Below, piece by piece: positions 22,940 through 33,644 of a stretch of 64,000 bases of DNA. The position numbers and the translations under genes were made by a program. Where the stretch lies: assembly GCF_034190915.1 (NCBI RefSeq), contig NW_026947491.1, forward strand, positions 21,516,101 to 21,580,100. Direction: 5' to 3'. The stretch comes from Cavia porcellus (lineage: Eukaryota; Chordata; Mammalia; Rodentia; Caviidae). How positions within the stretch are numbered: the stretch's first letter is position 1; each line of letters begins with the position of its first letter. The notes beneath the pieces were generated by a model. It had not been told where the DNA came from and searched no databases. It saw nothing but the letters and a program-made list of their open reading frames with translations.

Positions 22940-25900
22940 AAAACTCCATGACATTTTTATTGTTCATTCATTTCTTGAAGGACACTTTGCTTGATTCAGT
23001 AACTCAGCTAATGAAAATAGTGCTGCAATAATCATGATAGTAGATGATTTATTTTGGTACATCAATTTCCAAAACTTTGAATGTATCCTAGCAGGGGGAT
23101 TTATGGATTATACAGAATTTCTGTGCTCTAATGCTTACAAAAAATTCATGACACTTTCTACTCAGGCTGAACCAATTCATATATTTTACAGAATTGTAAC
23201 AATTTCCTCCTTCTAAACAACTTCTCCAGTGATCATCATTATTTTACCTTTATCTTGTACCTATTTAAAATGAAGTGGCAGTGAATGGTGCTGCATTTCC
23301 CACTTTCATTTACATTACTAGAATTGTTTTGTTGAGAATATTTTCTGAGCCATTTTGCTCATTTTACTTCCCTTAGACAGGTATTTATTAAGATTATACT
23401 TCAGTTTTAAACTACTTATTATCATTATGATCACTATTGTTGTTACCATTATGCTTTAAAGTTTTTTATACTTAATTATGCATTGTTAGTATAACCATGT
23501 TGTCATCTAATATTGGACCAAAACATTTAGATGATGTCTTTGCTTTCTGTCAACTATTTCCTTTATGCAAACGTTTCCTTCTAGTTTGGTGTCATTCCAT
23601 TTTAAGTGTTTGTGTCAATTTACAAACACAAGAGACAGTTTCCTGATCTCATGGTTCACCACAAGAACACACATTTTCCTGACCAATATTTTCTGAAGTG
23701 AACACCAATGTCCAAATCCGTGCTCCTACTGACTGGTTGTGTTGAACATATTTTGGCTGCACAGAGGAGGATTCATTTCTCAGTTTTTTTATTTTGCAAT
23801 GCTGTACCTGTTAATTTTTGTGAGCAGCATGCTTTTTTGGACACCGTGTCTATATCTAATCTATCTCCATTTGTATCATCTATTACAATGGTGCTCCATG
23901 ATGCCATCAGCATTGTTCTTTTTATCCAAAAACAATGTATGTCCTAGATTATTTTTGTTAGCATAGGAATTGTGGGATTTTGTTTCTACTTCAGGGAAAA
24001 TACCATTGTTACTACCACATGAATTGGGTTAAGTGTGCGTATTTATTTAGGTAACTCTAATCTTGCATGTAAAGTGTTCTGCAAATGTAAGTGGGTAAAG
24101 TCTTCATCCCAGCACCATGTTTAGGGGGTGCTATGGACATGTAAATTTTCTCCTTCTGAGCAGTGTCTAGGTAACTGGATCATGCACTGGAAGGGATCAT
24201 GGAACTCAGGTGCCTGCTGTGCTCTGTCTGCTCTGTTGTGAGAGGCGACCTCTTATTCATGCTCATCTACCACCATCATGTACCACCCTTCACTGCTGTC
24301 ACCAAAGGCCAAACCAATAGTGTGGCAAGGGCTTTATGAACAGAACCATCACTAAAATGGTACTGGTACAGAAAATGATACTGAGAACCCATGAATAGGA
24401 TCATAGCAAATAAAAAGTCAACTGCACAGCAAAGAATACAGATAGCAACAGTATGCAGAGGAAAAATCACAGTTCCCTTATGCAGGAAAACTTCCAAGGT
24501 TTCTGCCATGCCAGATCCATCCTAGTGAGGAGCCCTAGGAAAGTGCTGTGAGACCACCACTGTGAGCACATTGCTCTGCACAGAAGCAGCAGGAGCTGAT
24601 GCTGGAGATCTGTGAACACCGGATAAACATCAGGGCAGGAACAGCCTCACAATCCTTTCCCATCCTCACTGATGGCGCAGGAGACATGGCAGGGAAGAGC
24701 CCTTACCTATCTTGGGGAGGTTTCTCCGTGAATTTCATGACCTGGGAAAGCGCTATGTGGGCCTCCTGGCTTCTGAAGCTGATGCAGAAATTCTGGCTGT
24801 GGAATCTCACATAACAGTAGCTGTGAAATGGGGCCGAGGTATGCGGTATTGTGCTGACCAGGCTTGCATTGTGTCTCATGGATTTTCTTCTGAAATGAAA
24901 GTTGTTGCCTCCAGACTTTGACTTCCTGTGCCTCAAACACGTGGTTGGAAAAATCAGTTCTTTCATTGGGAGGCTCAGTTACATTAAGAACAATTGAGAA
25001 ATTTTGATCTTTATTCCATCTACCACCAAAACTGCTTTTAGAATTTGGCTGTATGATTTATTTTCTTTTTTAAGATAGTGAAGAGCAGATTAAAGTGCAG
25101 AAGGAAATATTTCATTCTCAGTAGACAGGAAGGGATGATGCATTTGAAGTTTTAGTGGATCTTCTGCAAGCAATATTTTTATTTCTAGATGGTATAAATA
25201 GTAACAAAATTAAATAGTACAGTTCTCCAAGCCTTTGTACTCTGCCATGAAGTAACAGATTTTGTTTTTATTATTACCATTATCATTTTCAAAAATGTCT
25301 TAACTTTTGCAAGGTTCTTTTGAAAAAATCTCCAGCATGTCTGTTTCGCAGCCAGTATGCTTAGATTGGGCCTTATAAGTGATTCTGAAGCATTGAAATC
25401 AGCCTACAAATTTGTGAATTTGACATGTCGTGATAACATGAGTCTTCAGGGTCCTGGAAGAAGGTGCAGATTGACTCTGCTTGAGGATTCCCAGAATTTC
25501 CAGACAGCAGGGCTGAGCCACACTTTGATAGTACTGAGAATGAGCATCAATAGAGATGAAAGCTTATAAATTTTCAGGATGAGTCAACAGAGAATTGAAA
25601 TGGATTTGAGTGAGGACACCAACAATGACACTGACACTGATGCGTCTCTATACTGTGGATTTCCATTGTGTGGTGAGCACGTGTGTACACACACCTGTGA
25701 TACAGGTAACTCTCATCCTGGGAACTGTGTGCTGCTTGCTGCTTTCCATCTCCCCAAAGCCACCCTTCATCTGGAGCACATCCTGCTCCCCAGACAGCTC
25801 ATCCCACATCCAGTACCCTGTCCTGGAGTGACAGGACCTTTCTCTGGAGCAGTGAACCCCACAAAGAGTGCTGGGCTCTCTAAGGGCTTAGTCAGCATCC

Positions 25901-26197
25901 TCTACCCAGGGCAGGCCTCCAACAGGGAACTCCCCTTTCTCCCTTGGGTCTTTCTGTACAGGAGTGCATTTCATATGTGCACCATTTCCATGGAGCACCA
26001 AGATACTGGCTTAAATTCGGGTCTTTTCTCAGATTTTAAGACATTGTGAGGGGTTTGTGACCTGCTCGTTAAGGTCACTGAGCAATGTGCACTTCTTCTG
26101 TGTGGTGGATGCTCCCACATGTGAACATCACAGGAACTCAGCCAGGACAATATGGGGAAGCTGCACCTGAGCTCAGCACTCCATGTGGTTGTTTTAG

Positions 26198-26481
26198 CTG
26201 CAGCTTCAGGAGTTCAGACCTGGCCTAGTGAAGCCCTCATAAACCCTGCTCCTCACTGGGCTCTGTCTGTTCACTCCCTCACTGGTGATGTCTCTGGGGG
26301 CTGGATCCATCAGAGAGAAGGAGACTGAACAGAGGAGGCTGGATGATGAGAGCTGCGGTCCAGCTGATAATTCATCACCAGTTCACGAAGTTAGCATCAC
26401 AGTTACCACATCCAAGAACCAGTTCTCCCTGAAACACCAAGTGACCAAGGGGGATCTTACCGTGTACTACTATGCAAGAGA
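26198..26481 (+). pseudogene. IGHV: IGHV pseudogene 3, clan II, duplicate of pseudogene 1
   Basis: The V exon begins CTGCAGCTTCAGGAG and ends TACTATGCAAGAGA, where the conserved second Cys (TGT) is Tyr (TAT). FR3 is better preserved than in its sister (TSKNQFSLKHQ). Early frames contain stops, and part of FR2/CDR2 is scrambled in the same way as at 4.7 kb. The shared damage dates to before the duplication; the Cys loss is private to this copy. Confidence 0.85.
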
Positions 26482-26520
26482 CACTGTGAGGAATCATCAG
26501 TATATTCCCAGACACAAAAC
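26482..26520 (+). other. IGHV 23-RSS of pseudogene 3
   Basis: Heptamer CACTGTG (26,482-26,488; one base off consensus), 23-bp spacer and nonamer ACACAAAAC (26,512-26,520). Confidence 0.85.
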
Positions 26521-27415
26521 TGTTCACAAGGGTGCTAAGGACCGAGTGCGGTGATTATGGGCTGCATGAGGTGCACAAGACAAAGCAAAGATCGATACCT
26601 TCGATCAGAATAGGATTCTGGGCACTAGGAGAGAATGTGCTAGAGGAGCAGAGGGCCCTGGGGATACACAGAGACCCAGGAGGGGCCCAAGGAACAGGTG
26701 CAGAGAAGGAAGTTGGGGAGCTGGCTTCCTGTCAGCCTCTGGGGTTTCCTTTCTGACTTAGCATTATGTGAACTCTTCAGACCCCACCATGCATCCACTC
26801 CAAACTTAGGTTTCCATGCTCCAAACCACAAAGAATGTAAGGGTTTTGTTGATGATCAGTTACAACACACACATGTACAAATATGTTATGTATTCATTTA
26901 TTATTCACCTTTATCTGAAAATATGTGGAAGGGCAATTATGATTTTCTTACACTGTGAAGAACTCTGACTTTTAAGAGCATAGTTATTTTGGAAAATCTA
27001 GCCATCATGATCAGCACCATCAACTTCTCTGCTACTTTCTATGAGGAAATAGTGTCTCATGCAGGGCTAAATATTTCAGTTTAGGAAAATGTGGAATACA
27101 GGAAGACACAGGTAGGACAATTTACAGAAAACTACATGAGAATTTATGGGTACCGCTTCATTACCTATCTTGACCTTGCAAATGATTATATCAATATTCA
27201 ACCAATTATATGGATGTCAACATGTGTTGATCTATCCATAATTAAAATTATTATGTATAAATATATAATTATTAGAGGAAAATTAAGTCAAACATAGATG
27301 ATAAACCAAGATATATCACACTCTTGAACCTATGCTTGGAAGAACACTGTGTTTCTATTTATTATAAAAAAATAAGAATGCAGAAAAATCACATCACGTT
27401 CTCTCACTCTAGGAA

Positions 27416-27633
27416 GAGGTGTGGTAATCATAGCTAAACATGACTACTCTGTCTTACAATTCTTCAAGTACCAGTTCAGTACTGTTGGAAGATTTCTAGA
27501 CCCAAATACATAAGAGATTCTCATGAGGTGTGGTAATCATAGCTAAACATGACTACTCTGTCTTACAATTCTTCAAGTACCAGTTCAGTACTGTTGGAAG
27601 ATTTCTAGACCCAAATACATAAGAGATTCTCAT
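27416..27633 (+). repeat. Perfect 109-bp tandem duplication
   Basis: Bases 27,416-27,524 and 27,525-27,633 are the same 109 bases with no difference. The paralogous place in block B copy 1 (about 6,365-6,450) has a single, diverged copy. Confidence 0.95.
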
Positions 27634-27999
27634 TTCATGTGAGTTCATAGCTTACAGGTGTGTTGTGCTTCTCACTCTATATGCACATCTTCAAACCACA
27701 GAAAATGACCAAAACCATTAATTGCATATATATGCAACTATGATAAAACTCACACGTGTTTTTCACAACACAGACACATAGTGAGAATTCATATTCTCAT
27801 TAGCATTTTGAATATTGCAAAATATCACCCAGAACATTCTCATGTGCACTGTCTCTTTCCTATCTGAGGCACCCACAATTCAGGAGTCTCTGTAGCAAGG
27901 GCCCAGCCCAACCTAGACCCTGTGGCACTGCAGAGCAACCCAACCCTGGACACCACGTGTACCTGCTGTGGAATCAGGACTGAACAGAGATGTCGCACC

Positions 28000-28440
28000 A
28001 TGGAATTTTCAATGAGCAGCTTTTCCACCTTGGTGTTTTAAAACTTAATTCATGGAGAACAAGTATGTGGGTGGACATGATTGGAAGAAACAGCTCACCT
28101 ATGTGACAGCTTCCTGAAGAGGATGTCTCTGTGTTTACAGGTATCCAGTGTGAGGTGTAGCTGGTGCAGTGCAGAAGAGCAGGCTTGATGCAGCCTTGGG
28201 GTTCCTTGAGACTCTATTGTGCAGCCCTCAGATTCACTTTCTGTGAATACTAGATCATCTCAGTCCAGCAGCACCACGGAAAGGGCTACATTGTGTACAA
28301 GTGGTGGTAGCATATAGTACCCCGAATCTGTGAAGGGCTGATTCACCATCTCCAGAGGGAACTCCAACATACAGCACACTGTATCCTCAAATGAGAAGCC
28401 TGAGATCCAGGGACACAGCCTTATGTTACCATGCAAGAGA
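28000..28440 (+). pseudogene. IGHV: IGHV pseudogene 4, clan III
   Basis: The leader starts at ATG 28,000 (MEFSMSSFSTLVF-like). It contains an in-frame TAA, is one base short, and its donor is TT instead of GT. The V exon begins at 28,141 after GTGTTTACAG. The third codon of the V domain is TAG (GAG GTG TAG CTG). FR3 has GGC TGA TTC, where KGRF normally has CGA. The end reads TTACCATGCAAGA, so the second Cys is gone. Clan III identity comes from the leader, 'ggattcac.ttc' and FTISR-like FR3. Confidence 0.85.
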
Positions 28441-28477
28441 TATGTGAGGGGACATCAGTGTAGCCCAGACACAAAAC
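28440..28477 (+). other. Degenerate IGHV RSS of pseudogene 4
   Basis: The heptamer region reads ATATGTG instead of CACAGTG (28,440-28,446). The spacer is 22 bp and the nonamer ACACAAAAC (28,469-28,477). It is probably inactive because the CAC is lost. Confidence 0.7.
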
Positions 28478-28879
28478 TTCCTGCAGGGCACCCAGGGCCT
28501 GCAGGCAGCAGTTGATTCACACAGAGAGCACAGGGCTTCCTTAAGAGATTTAGAAAAAGGTTCTTGAACTTCTTCATATAATACTTACCCCACATATTGC
28601 AATTTCATGTTTGGCTTTCTCTTGAAAGTCTCTGAGTTAGGCATGATTGTTTGCCTAGAATTTATCTTTCTTTATAGCTGAGAAGTGGTCCATTATGTAT
28701 ACTTACTGTATGTTCTTTGTAAATTCATATGTTTGTGATATACAGGCTGATTCCAAGATTTAGGTATTATGAATCATGTTGTATACACATTGATATGCAT
28801 ATGATTTTGTACTGTGATGTTGTTAGCTGTGTAGTAAAGGTGTGTAGAATGAAAAATAGCTGGATCATGTGTAATTTCT

Positions 28880-28933
28880 TTTTTTTTTATTCAAGAGGAA
28901 AAAGAGAAAAACACAAAACAAAACAAAGCAGTG
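28880..28933 (-). mobile_element. 54-bp remnant of an L1 3' tail, minus strand
   Basis: A T-run followed by an A/G-rich sequence lies between a perfect 15-bp TSD TCATGTGTAATTTCT (28,865-28,879 and 28,934-28,948). Read on the minus strand the insert is the last 54 bases of the L1 3'UTR, closely matching the tail at 41,452-41,500 (TTTTCTCTTTTTCCTCTT). This is an extreme 5' truncation. Confidence 0.85.
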
Positions 28934-29433
28934 TCATGTGTAATTTCTAACTTCAGTTCTTTGAAGAATCTCCATACCAATTTAAAATGCTTGAAGGATG
29001 TCTCTGTGTTTGCAGTTTCCATCCATAGGAATACTGTAGCAGGGTTCATAGGAAGGAAAGTTAACATGACGCAGCCTGAGGATGATCACGAGCTGCCTAG
29101 TGACAGGATGTGGGAGGGAGGAAAAAAGGGAGGGAGAGATTGCAGAGCAGCTTCAGGACACACTGAGGATGACACGTGTGCTCCTTGCTTCGGGAGAATG
29201 TGGTTATGCAAGTGTCTCTGTGTGTTAGTACTTCTCAGGGTCATCCTTTCCCTATGGGCAGTTTATGTCTTATATCTGGTGAAGCTTTTACAGATAAACA
29301 ACAGGTGAGAAGAAAAAAAAGAACGAAAGAGATAACAACAGTCAGCAATGAGAGAGCTGCTAACAGGCACTAACACGATCACCATTCAATTTCCTGTCAG
29401 CAAGCAGCAGAACGCATCAAAGTCACACAAGCT

Positions 29434-29439
29434 CTCACG
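29434..29439. repeat. ERV target-site duplication, left
   Basis: CTCACG before the 5' LTR pairs with CTCACC (32,684-32,689) after the 3' LTR, with one mismatch. Six-base duplications are typical of class II (betaretrovirus-like) elements. Confidence 0.7.
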
Positions 29440-29868
29440 TGTTGGGAGCCACCACATTGCCGAGCCGCCGCATATAGCGATCATGCGGCCTGTGGTAAAG
29501 AGTAAAGCCTGAGTTAGATTACCCCTCCCATCGAGCACGTTAGTTTCCTGCTTACCGCGTAAACAACCCGCTCAATAATATGTTAGCCAATCAGCTTGCC
29601 TTGCTTACTTTAATATGATTGGACACTGTATCCGTATATATACTGGTGCCACCCCTGGGGGGTAGTAGAAGCCCGGAAGGAGCCGCGGAGAGCGGACCGG
29701 TAGAGGCTTCGGAGCGAAGCACGGAAGGAGCCGCGGGGAGCGGACCAGAGGAGGCTTCGGCTGGGAGCGATCCCAGGGCAGGCTGTACGGAGAGAAAATT
29801 TAAAAAAAGGTTGTCCACTGCCAGACTTTGTCGTGTGTCCTTCCTGCCGGCCGGGAGCGACATCGACA
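29440..29868 (+). repeat. 5' LTR of the ERV
   Basis: 429 bp, starting TGTTGGGAGCC and ending GACATCGACA (TG…CA). It has CCAAT at 29,587 and a TATATATA box at 29,635. A 48-bp imperfect direct repeat (29,674-29,721 and 29,722-29,769; core CGGAAGGAGCCGCGG) lies downstream of the TATA box. The A-rich tract reads AAAATTTAAAAAAAGG and has no AATAAA, unlike the 3' LTR. Confidence 0.95.
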
Positions 29869-29870
29869 TC

Positions 29871-29888
29871 TGGTGGCCCGTACGGGGA
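29871..29888 (+). other. ERV primer-binding site, tRNA-Ile type
   Basis: TGGTGGCCCGTACGGGGA, two bases after the LTR. It is complementary over all 18 bases to the 3' end of mammalian tRNA-Ile(AAU) with its CCA. This assignment relies on my knowledge of that tRNA sequence. Confidence 0.85.
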
Positions 29889-30067
29889 CTGATCACCCCC
29901 GAGACGTGGCAGTGGACAACGCTCCAACGCAGAGCTGCAAGACAGGTGAGTAGAGGATAAACCTGGGCCCTGGGTGGCACGCACCTACAGGGTTTGTAGA
30001 CTCCTCTCAGGCTCACGCGTAAGTGGCGGATTCCTTGGGCCTCACGCGGTGAGTAACATATTAAAAA

Positions 30068-31288
30068 ATGGGAAACATGCTAGGTAGCGGCACTAAGAGT
30101 GAGGGTGGTTGCGGGGAAAGCTCTCAAGAGCTTACAAAAGTACGCAGGGTATTTGAGCAGGCCCAGTCAGGGAGCTCCCGAGAGGGGTCCATCAAGGGGA
30201 ACAAAGATGCTAAGGAGGAGGACGGGGCTCAAGCCTCGGAGTCGTCTGACTCCGAGGACGAGGGAAGGTTGAATGGTGAGGAGGCCAAAGAGACCAGCTG
30301 TCAGGGGCCTAAGTCGCTTGATGGGGAGACGCAAGGCTCTTTCGCTGCGTTGCGCCGCGAATTGCGCTCCGCTCAGCTAGGCTTACAAAAAAGCAGAGAG
30401 CTTCTGAGCGCCCCCTGGCAGGGGAGGGAGACAGAACCTTCTGCTCCGCCCTGGAACTCGTTCCCGGAAGCGGTCCCTCGCCGTGATGCCGCCGCATGGG
30501 AACTCCCCCCTCTTCCGTCAGTACAGGAAATAACGCACAGGCCGCCATTTTCTGTTCAGCCACGGCCGCCATCTTATGATGCTCCGCCACCGGCGGGACG
30601 TTATTTCCACAGACAGCTGTGGCGTGGGGGTCGTGTGTCTAATGAAGACCACCCGTTCCCAGGGATAGATAGCGGCCCCTATGGGATATATCCTGTACAG
30701 ATGGCCATGGGTCAGGGACGTAATGTGTGGGAACCCTTTGAAATAAAGCAGATTAGAGAACTTAAAAATGCAGTTACAACCTTTGGGCCGACTGCGCCTT
30801 ACACCATTGCCATGCTGGAGAACCTGTCATCTGGGCCCCTCACCCCCGCGGACTGGACTCAGCTGGCAAAGGCGTGTCTGCCCTTGGGTAGTTACCTGGA
30901 TTGGCGAGCCTGGTACGCCGAGTTCGCTGCCGAACAGGCGGAAAGAAACGCTAACCGAGGGAACCGGGGGTGGAATAGAGACATGCTTATGGGGAAAGGC
31001 CAACACACTGATAATCAGACTCAGTTCCCTGGTGCAGTTTATGAGCAGATCAATACCATTGGGCTTCGCGCCTGGAAGCAGGTGAGTGGTGCCGGAACGG
31101 CATCCTTGTGCCTTTCTAAAATAGTCCAGGGCACAACAGAGCCATTCGTTGATTTTGTGGCTCGGATGCAAGATGCCGCCGATAAGATCTTTTCCGATAG
31201 GGAAGTGGCTCAACCGCTGGTTAGGCAGTTGATTTTCGAACAATGCACAAAGGAATGTATGCAGAGAAATAGGGGGGCCGCTTTCTAA
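30068..31288 (+). pseudogene. gag: ERV gag remnant, truncated
   Basis: A 406-residue open frame starting MGN (Gly2 a possible myristoylation site). The usual globular matrix domain seems largely absent: an acidic region (residues 50-75) follows within 50 residues. A PPSY late-domain motif is at residues 167-170. Capsid begins near residue 209 and includes the major homology region at about 352-372 (QGTTEPFVDFVARMQDA). The frame stops soon after, before nucleocapsid zinc knuckles. Gag-like text in another frame continues briefly (about 31,289-31,355) before the deletion joint. It may still make a shortened Gag, but one lacking RNA-binding knuckles. Confidence 0.85.
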
Positions 31289-31359
31289 TTTGGGAGTTGC
31301 AGCTCTTCTGGCTGCGGCAGTGCAACAAAGGGGACCTCGCCGGCCTAGAGAGGAACATA

Positions 31360-31764
31360 AAGCCAATCATTGAGAGGGCTCATAGAAGCCTCAAAGAAAT
31401 TTTACAAAAACAAAAAGGGGGAGTAGGCCAAGGCCTGGCCCCAAAGGCACGATTATCCATGGCACTATTCACACACAATTTTTTAAATTTAAATAATGAT
31501 AATTGCTCCCCAGCTATGGAGCACTGCAACCCTTCCCCCAACCATAAAGGGTGGGTTAAATGGAAAGATGTCCTAACAGGACAATGGATGGGCCCGGATC
31601 CGGTAATCAGCTGGAGCCGAGGCGCGCTTTGTGTTTTCCCACAGGAACCGGGACGAGAACCACTGTGGGTACCGGAGAGACTGACACGGGCAACAAAGCC
31701 CTCGATTGAAGATCAGACCTGCCCTACCGGAGATCCATCACAGACCAACCAACAAGATGAATAG
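31360..31764 (+). pseudogene. pol: ERV pol remnant: C-terminal end of integrase
   Basis: The open frame (31,297-31,764) reads integrase sequence from about 31,360: IIERAHRSLKE (the end of the catalytic core), then the C-terminal DNA-binding domain with WVKWKDVLTGQW and GPDPVISWSRGALCVFPQ, typical of betaretrovirus/IAP integrases. The catalytic D,D residues are absent. The joint between capsid-region gag and this point implies a deletion of several kilobases. Confidence 0.85.
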
Positions 31765-32239
31765 AAATAGCGGTAGCCCGAAATGGACAAGAAGATCCTC
31801 AGGCATATGCATGGCTCGCTCGCCTAGCCTACGACCGAGTCTAGGGACGGTGAGCTTCCCACACTCCTCCTCTAAAAAATTATGATATAACAGGGTAGAT
31901 GAGTCAATGACGGGTAAGAGCATGCCTCCCCAGCATGACTCAACCTAAGACAGGCCCTACCCCATACCGCACGAAAGCATCTAAATTACTAGGTTTCGCC
32001 CAAACCAAATGTCGCCCCGGGGGGATCATGCGGAGCGACATGAGTGTATGCCTGTGTGCATCCAGGTTCCGTCCGGTTCCTTCCTGGCCCTGGAAAAAGG
32101 ACGAGGGCCTCGGGGCCTCGGCAGACTCGGGGACGGCCGACCCAGGCCGACGCCGAGAGCCCTTGGTGGGCCTCCTATCAGGGCACAGGCCTCTACACTC
32201 AATTCAGGAAGGGCTACGATGCGCACATTCATAAAAAAT
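31765..32239 (+). other. ERV region between pol and 3' LTR, no intact gene
   Basis: About 475 bp with several stops in each frame. The second half is GC-rich (GGCCTCGGGGCCTCGGCAGA). It may include env or 3' leader remnants, but I recognise no surface or transmembrane motif. Confidence 0.5.
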
Positions 32240-32253
32240 AAAAAAGGGGGAGA
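32240..32253 (+). other. ERV polypurine tract
   Basis: AAAAAAGGGGGAGA directly before the 3' LTR, the plus-strand primer site in reverse transcription. Confidence 0.9.
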
Positions 32254-32683
32254 TGTTGGGAGCCACCACATTGCCGAGCCGCCGCATATAGCGATCATGC
32301 GGCCTGTGGTAAAGAGTAAAGCCTGAGTTAGATTACCCCTCCCATCGAGCACGTTAGTTTCCTGCTTACCGCGTAAACAACCCGCTCAATAATATGTTAG
32401 CCAATCAGCTTGCCTTGCTTACTTTAATATGATTGGACACTGTATCCGTATATATACTGGTGCCACCCCTGGGGGGTAGTAGAAGCCCGGAAGGAGCCGC
32501 GGAGAGCGGACCGGTAGAGGCTTCGGAGCGAAGCACGGAAGGAGCCGCGGGGAGCGGACCAGAGGAGGCTTCGGCTGGGAGCGATCCCAGGGCAGGCTGT
32601 ACGGAGAGAAAATAAAAAAAAAAGGTTGTCCACTGCCAGACTTTGTCGTGTGTCCTTCCTGCCGGCCGGGAGCGACATCGACA
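32254..32683 (+). repeat. 3' LTR of the ERV
   Basis: 430 bp, identical to the 5' LTR except that the A-rich tract reads AAAATAAAAAAAAAAGG. It therefore has a polyadenylation signal AATAAA at 32,611-32,616 that the 5' LTR lacks. Confidence 0.95.
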
Positions 32684-33083
32684 CTCACCACAGAGAGAGG
32701 GGATGTGAACTTCAGCAGCTGTGTCCCTCTCTGACCAGGAGCCTGATCAAGAAGCTCTCCACAACCTAGGAGAGCATAGAGCCAGACGATGGGCATAAAT
32801 TTATGACACGGGATCAAATATAGAGAATACAAAAGTTTGTAGCACTTTCATTGTTTTACATGATTACGAAGTAAACGACATCTAAAAAGCCATAACCATG
32901 TATATTCACATAACTGAAAGATGATTGAGCGATACACACAGTATAAGATTCTATCATATAATTGTTTATCATTTGTTTCACTGGTACCATTGTTACCAAA
33001 CTTCCTCAGCACACTAATACCTGCTGTGTGCCATGCCCTTTCTGAGATATCCATCCCCAGTGCTGTCTGTTTAATAGGATGTC

Positions 33084-33091
33084 ATGCAAAT
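33084..33091 (+). promoter_or_regulatory. IGHV octamer promoter element (ATGCAAAT)
   Basis: A perfect octamer in the context CATGCAAATAGGGCCTCCCT, typical of clan III V promoters, about 120 bp before the leader. Confidence 0.85.
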
Positions 33092-33213
33092 AGGGCCTCC
33101 CTGTGCTGTTGAAAACCAGTTGAGCCCTCACCCTAAAGCTCTGCAAAGGAGGCCAGCCCTGGATGCTCAGCTGTTCCTGCTCAGTGATCAGCAGTGAGCA
33201 CAGAAAGCTCACC

Positions 33214-33644
33214 ACGGAGTTCACAGTGAGCTGGGTTTTTCTTCTTGTTGTTTTAAAATTTTAATTCAAAAAAAAAAGAGAGAAACTGAGTGTGGGAGTG
33301 AAAATGAATGGGATAAACAGTGGCCCTTAATGACAGTTTCCTGAGCAGGATGTCTCTGTGTTTGCAGGTGTCCAGCAGATGGTGCACACTGGAGGATCCC
33401 TGAAACTCCCCTGCATGGCCTTGTGTTTCACCTTCAGTGACTGCTGGATGCACTGGATCTGCCAGACTCCAGGGAAGGGGCTGGAGTGGATCTCGTGCAT
33501 CAGTTAGGTTAGTAGTTACATAAACTATGCAAACTCCTTGAAGGGCTGATTTACCATCTCCAGAGACAATGGCAAGAACATGCTGTATCTGCAGATGAGC
33601 AGCCTGAGAACCGAGGACACAGCCCTGTATTACTGTGCTAGAGA
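33214..33644 (+). pseudogene. IGHV: IGHV pseudogene 5, clan III
   Basis: The leader (33,214-33,259) starts ACG instead of ATG, and its donor is TT rather than GT. The V exon starts at 33,368 after TTTGCAG and lacks about 40 bp of FR1: GTGTCCAGCAGATGGTGCAC runs directly into GGATCC. First Cys, [23 protein letters not shown] and LYYCAR are all readable. TAG interrupts CDR2, and TGA replaces the Arg codon of KGRF. The RSS and octamer are intact, so the decay affects coding and splicing rather than recombination. Confidence 0.9.

Larger units (their letters stand above)
22940..27780 (+). repeat. Segmental duplication block B, copy 2
   Basis: Second copy of 1,460-6,615, starting 'gaaaactccatgac' and ending near 'cacaacacagacacatag'. 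It carries IGHV pseudogene 3, lacks the L1 found at 5,414 in copy 1, and uniquely has a 109-bp tandem duplication at 27,416-27,633. No other gene is visible. Confidence 0.85.
29440..32683 (+). mobile_element. Class II (IAP/betaretrovirus-like) endogenous retrovirus, internally deleted
   Basis: LTR (29,440-29,868), primer-binding site, leader with splice donor CAG/GTGAGT at 29,945, gag remnant, pol end, non-coding remnant, polypurine tract, LTR (32,254-32,683). Protease, reverse transcriptase, most of integrase and any recognisable env are missing, so this copy is non-autonomous. It sits between clan III segments 4 and 5, in DNA whose paralogue near 48,265 has no ERV. The two LTRs differ only in one A-rich tract, so the insertion is recent. 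Confidence 0.95.

Noticed and set aside
29591..30016. Open frames on both strands across the LTR (113-141 residues)
   Set aside because: They recur in the 3' LTR only because the LTRs are the same sequence. GC-rich LTR DNA has few stops by chance.
31765..32239. Possible env gene of the ERV
   Set aside because: No signal peptide, cleavage site, fusion peptide or transmembrane segment in any frame, and many stops.
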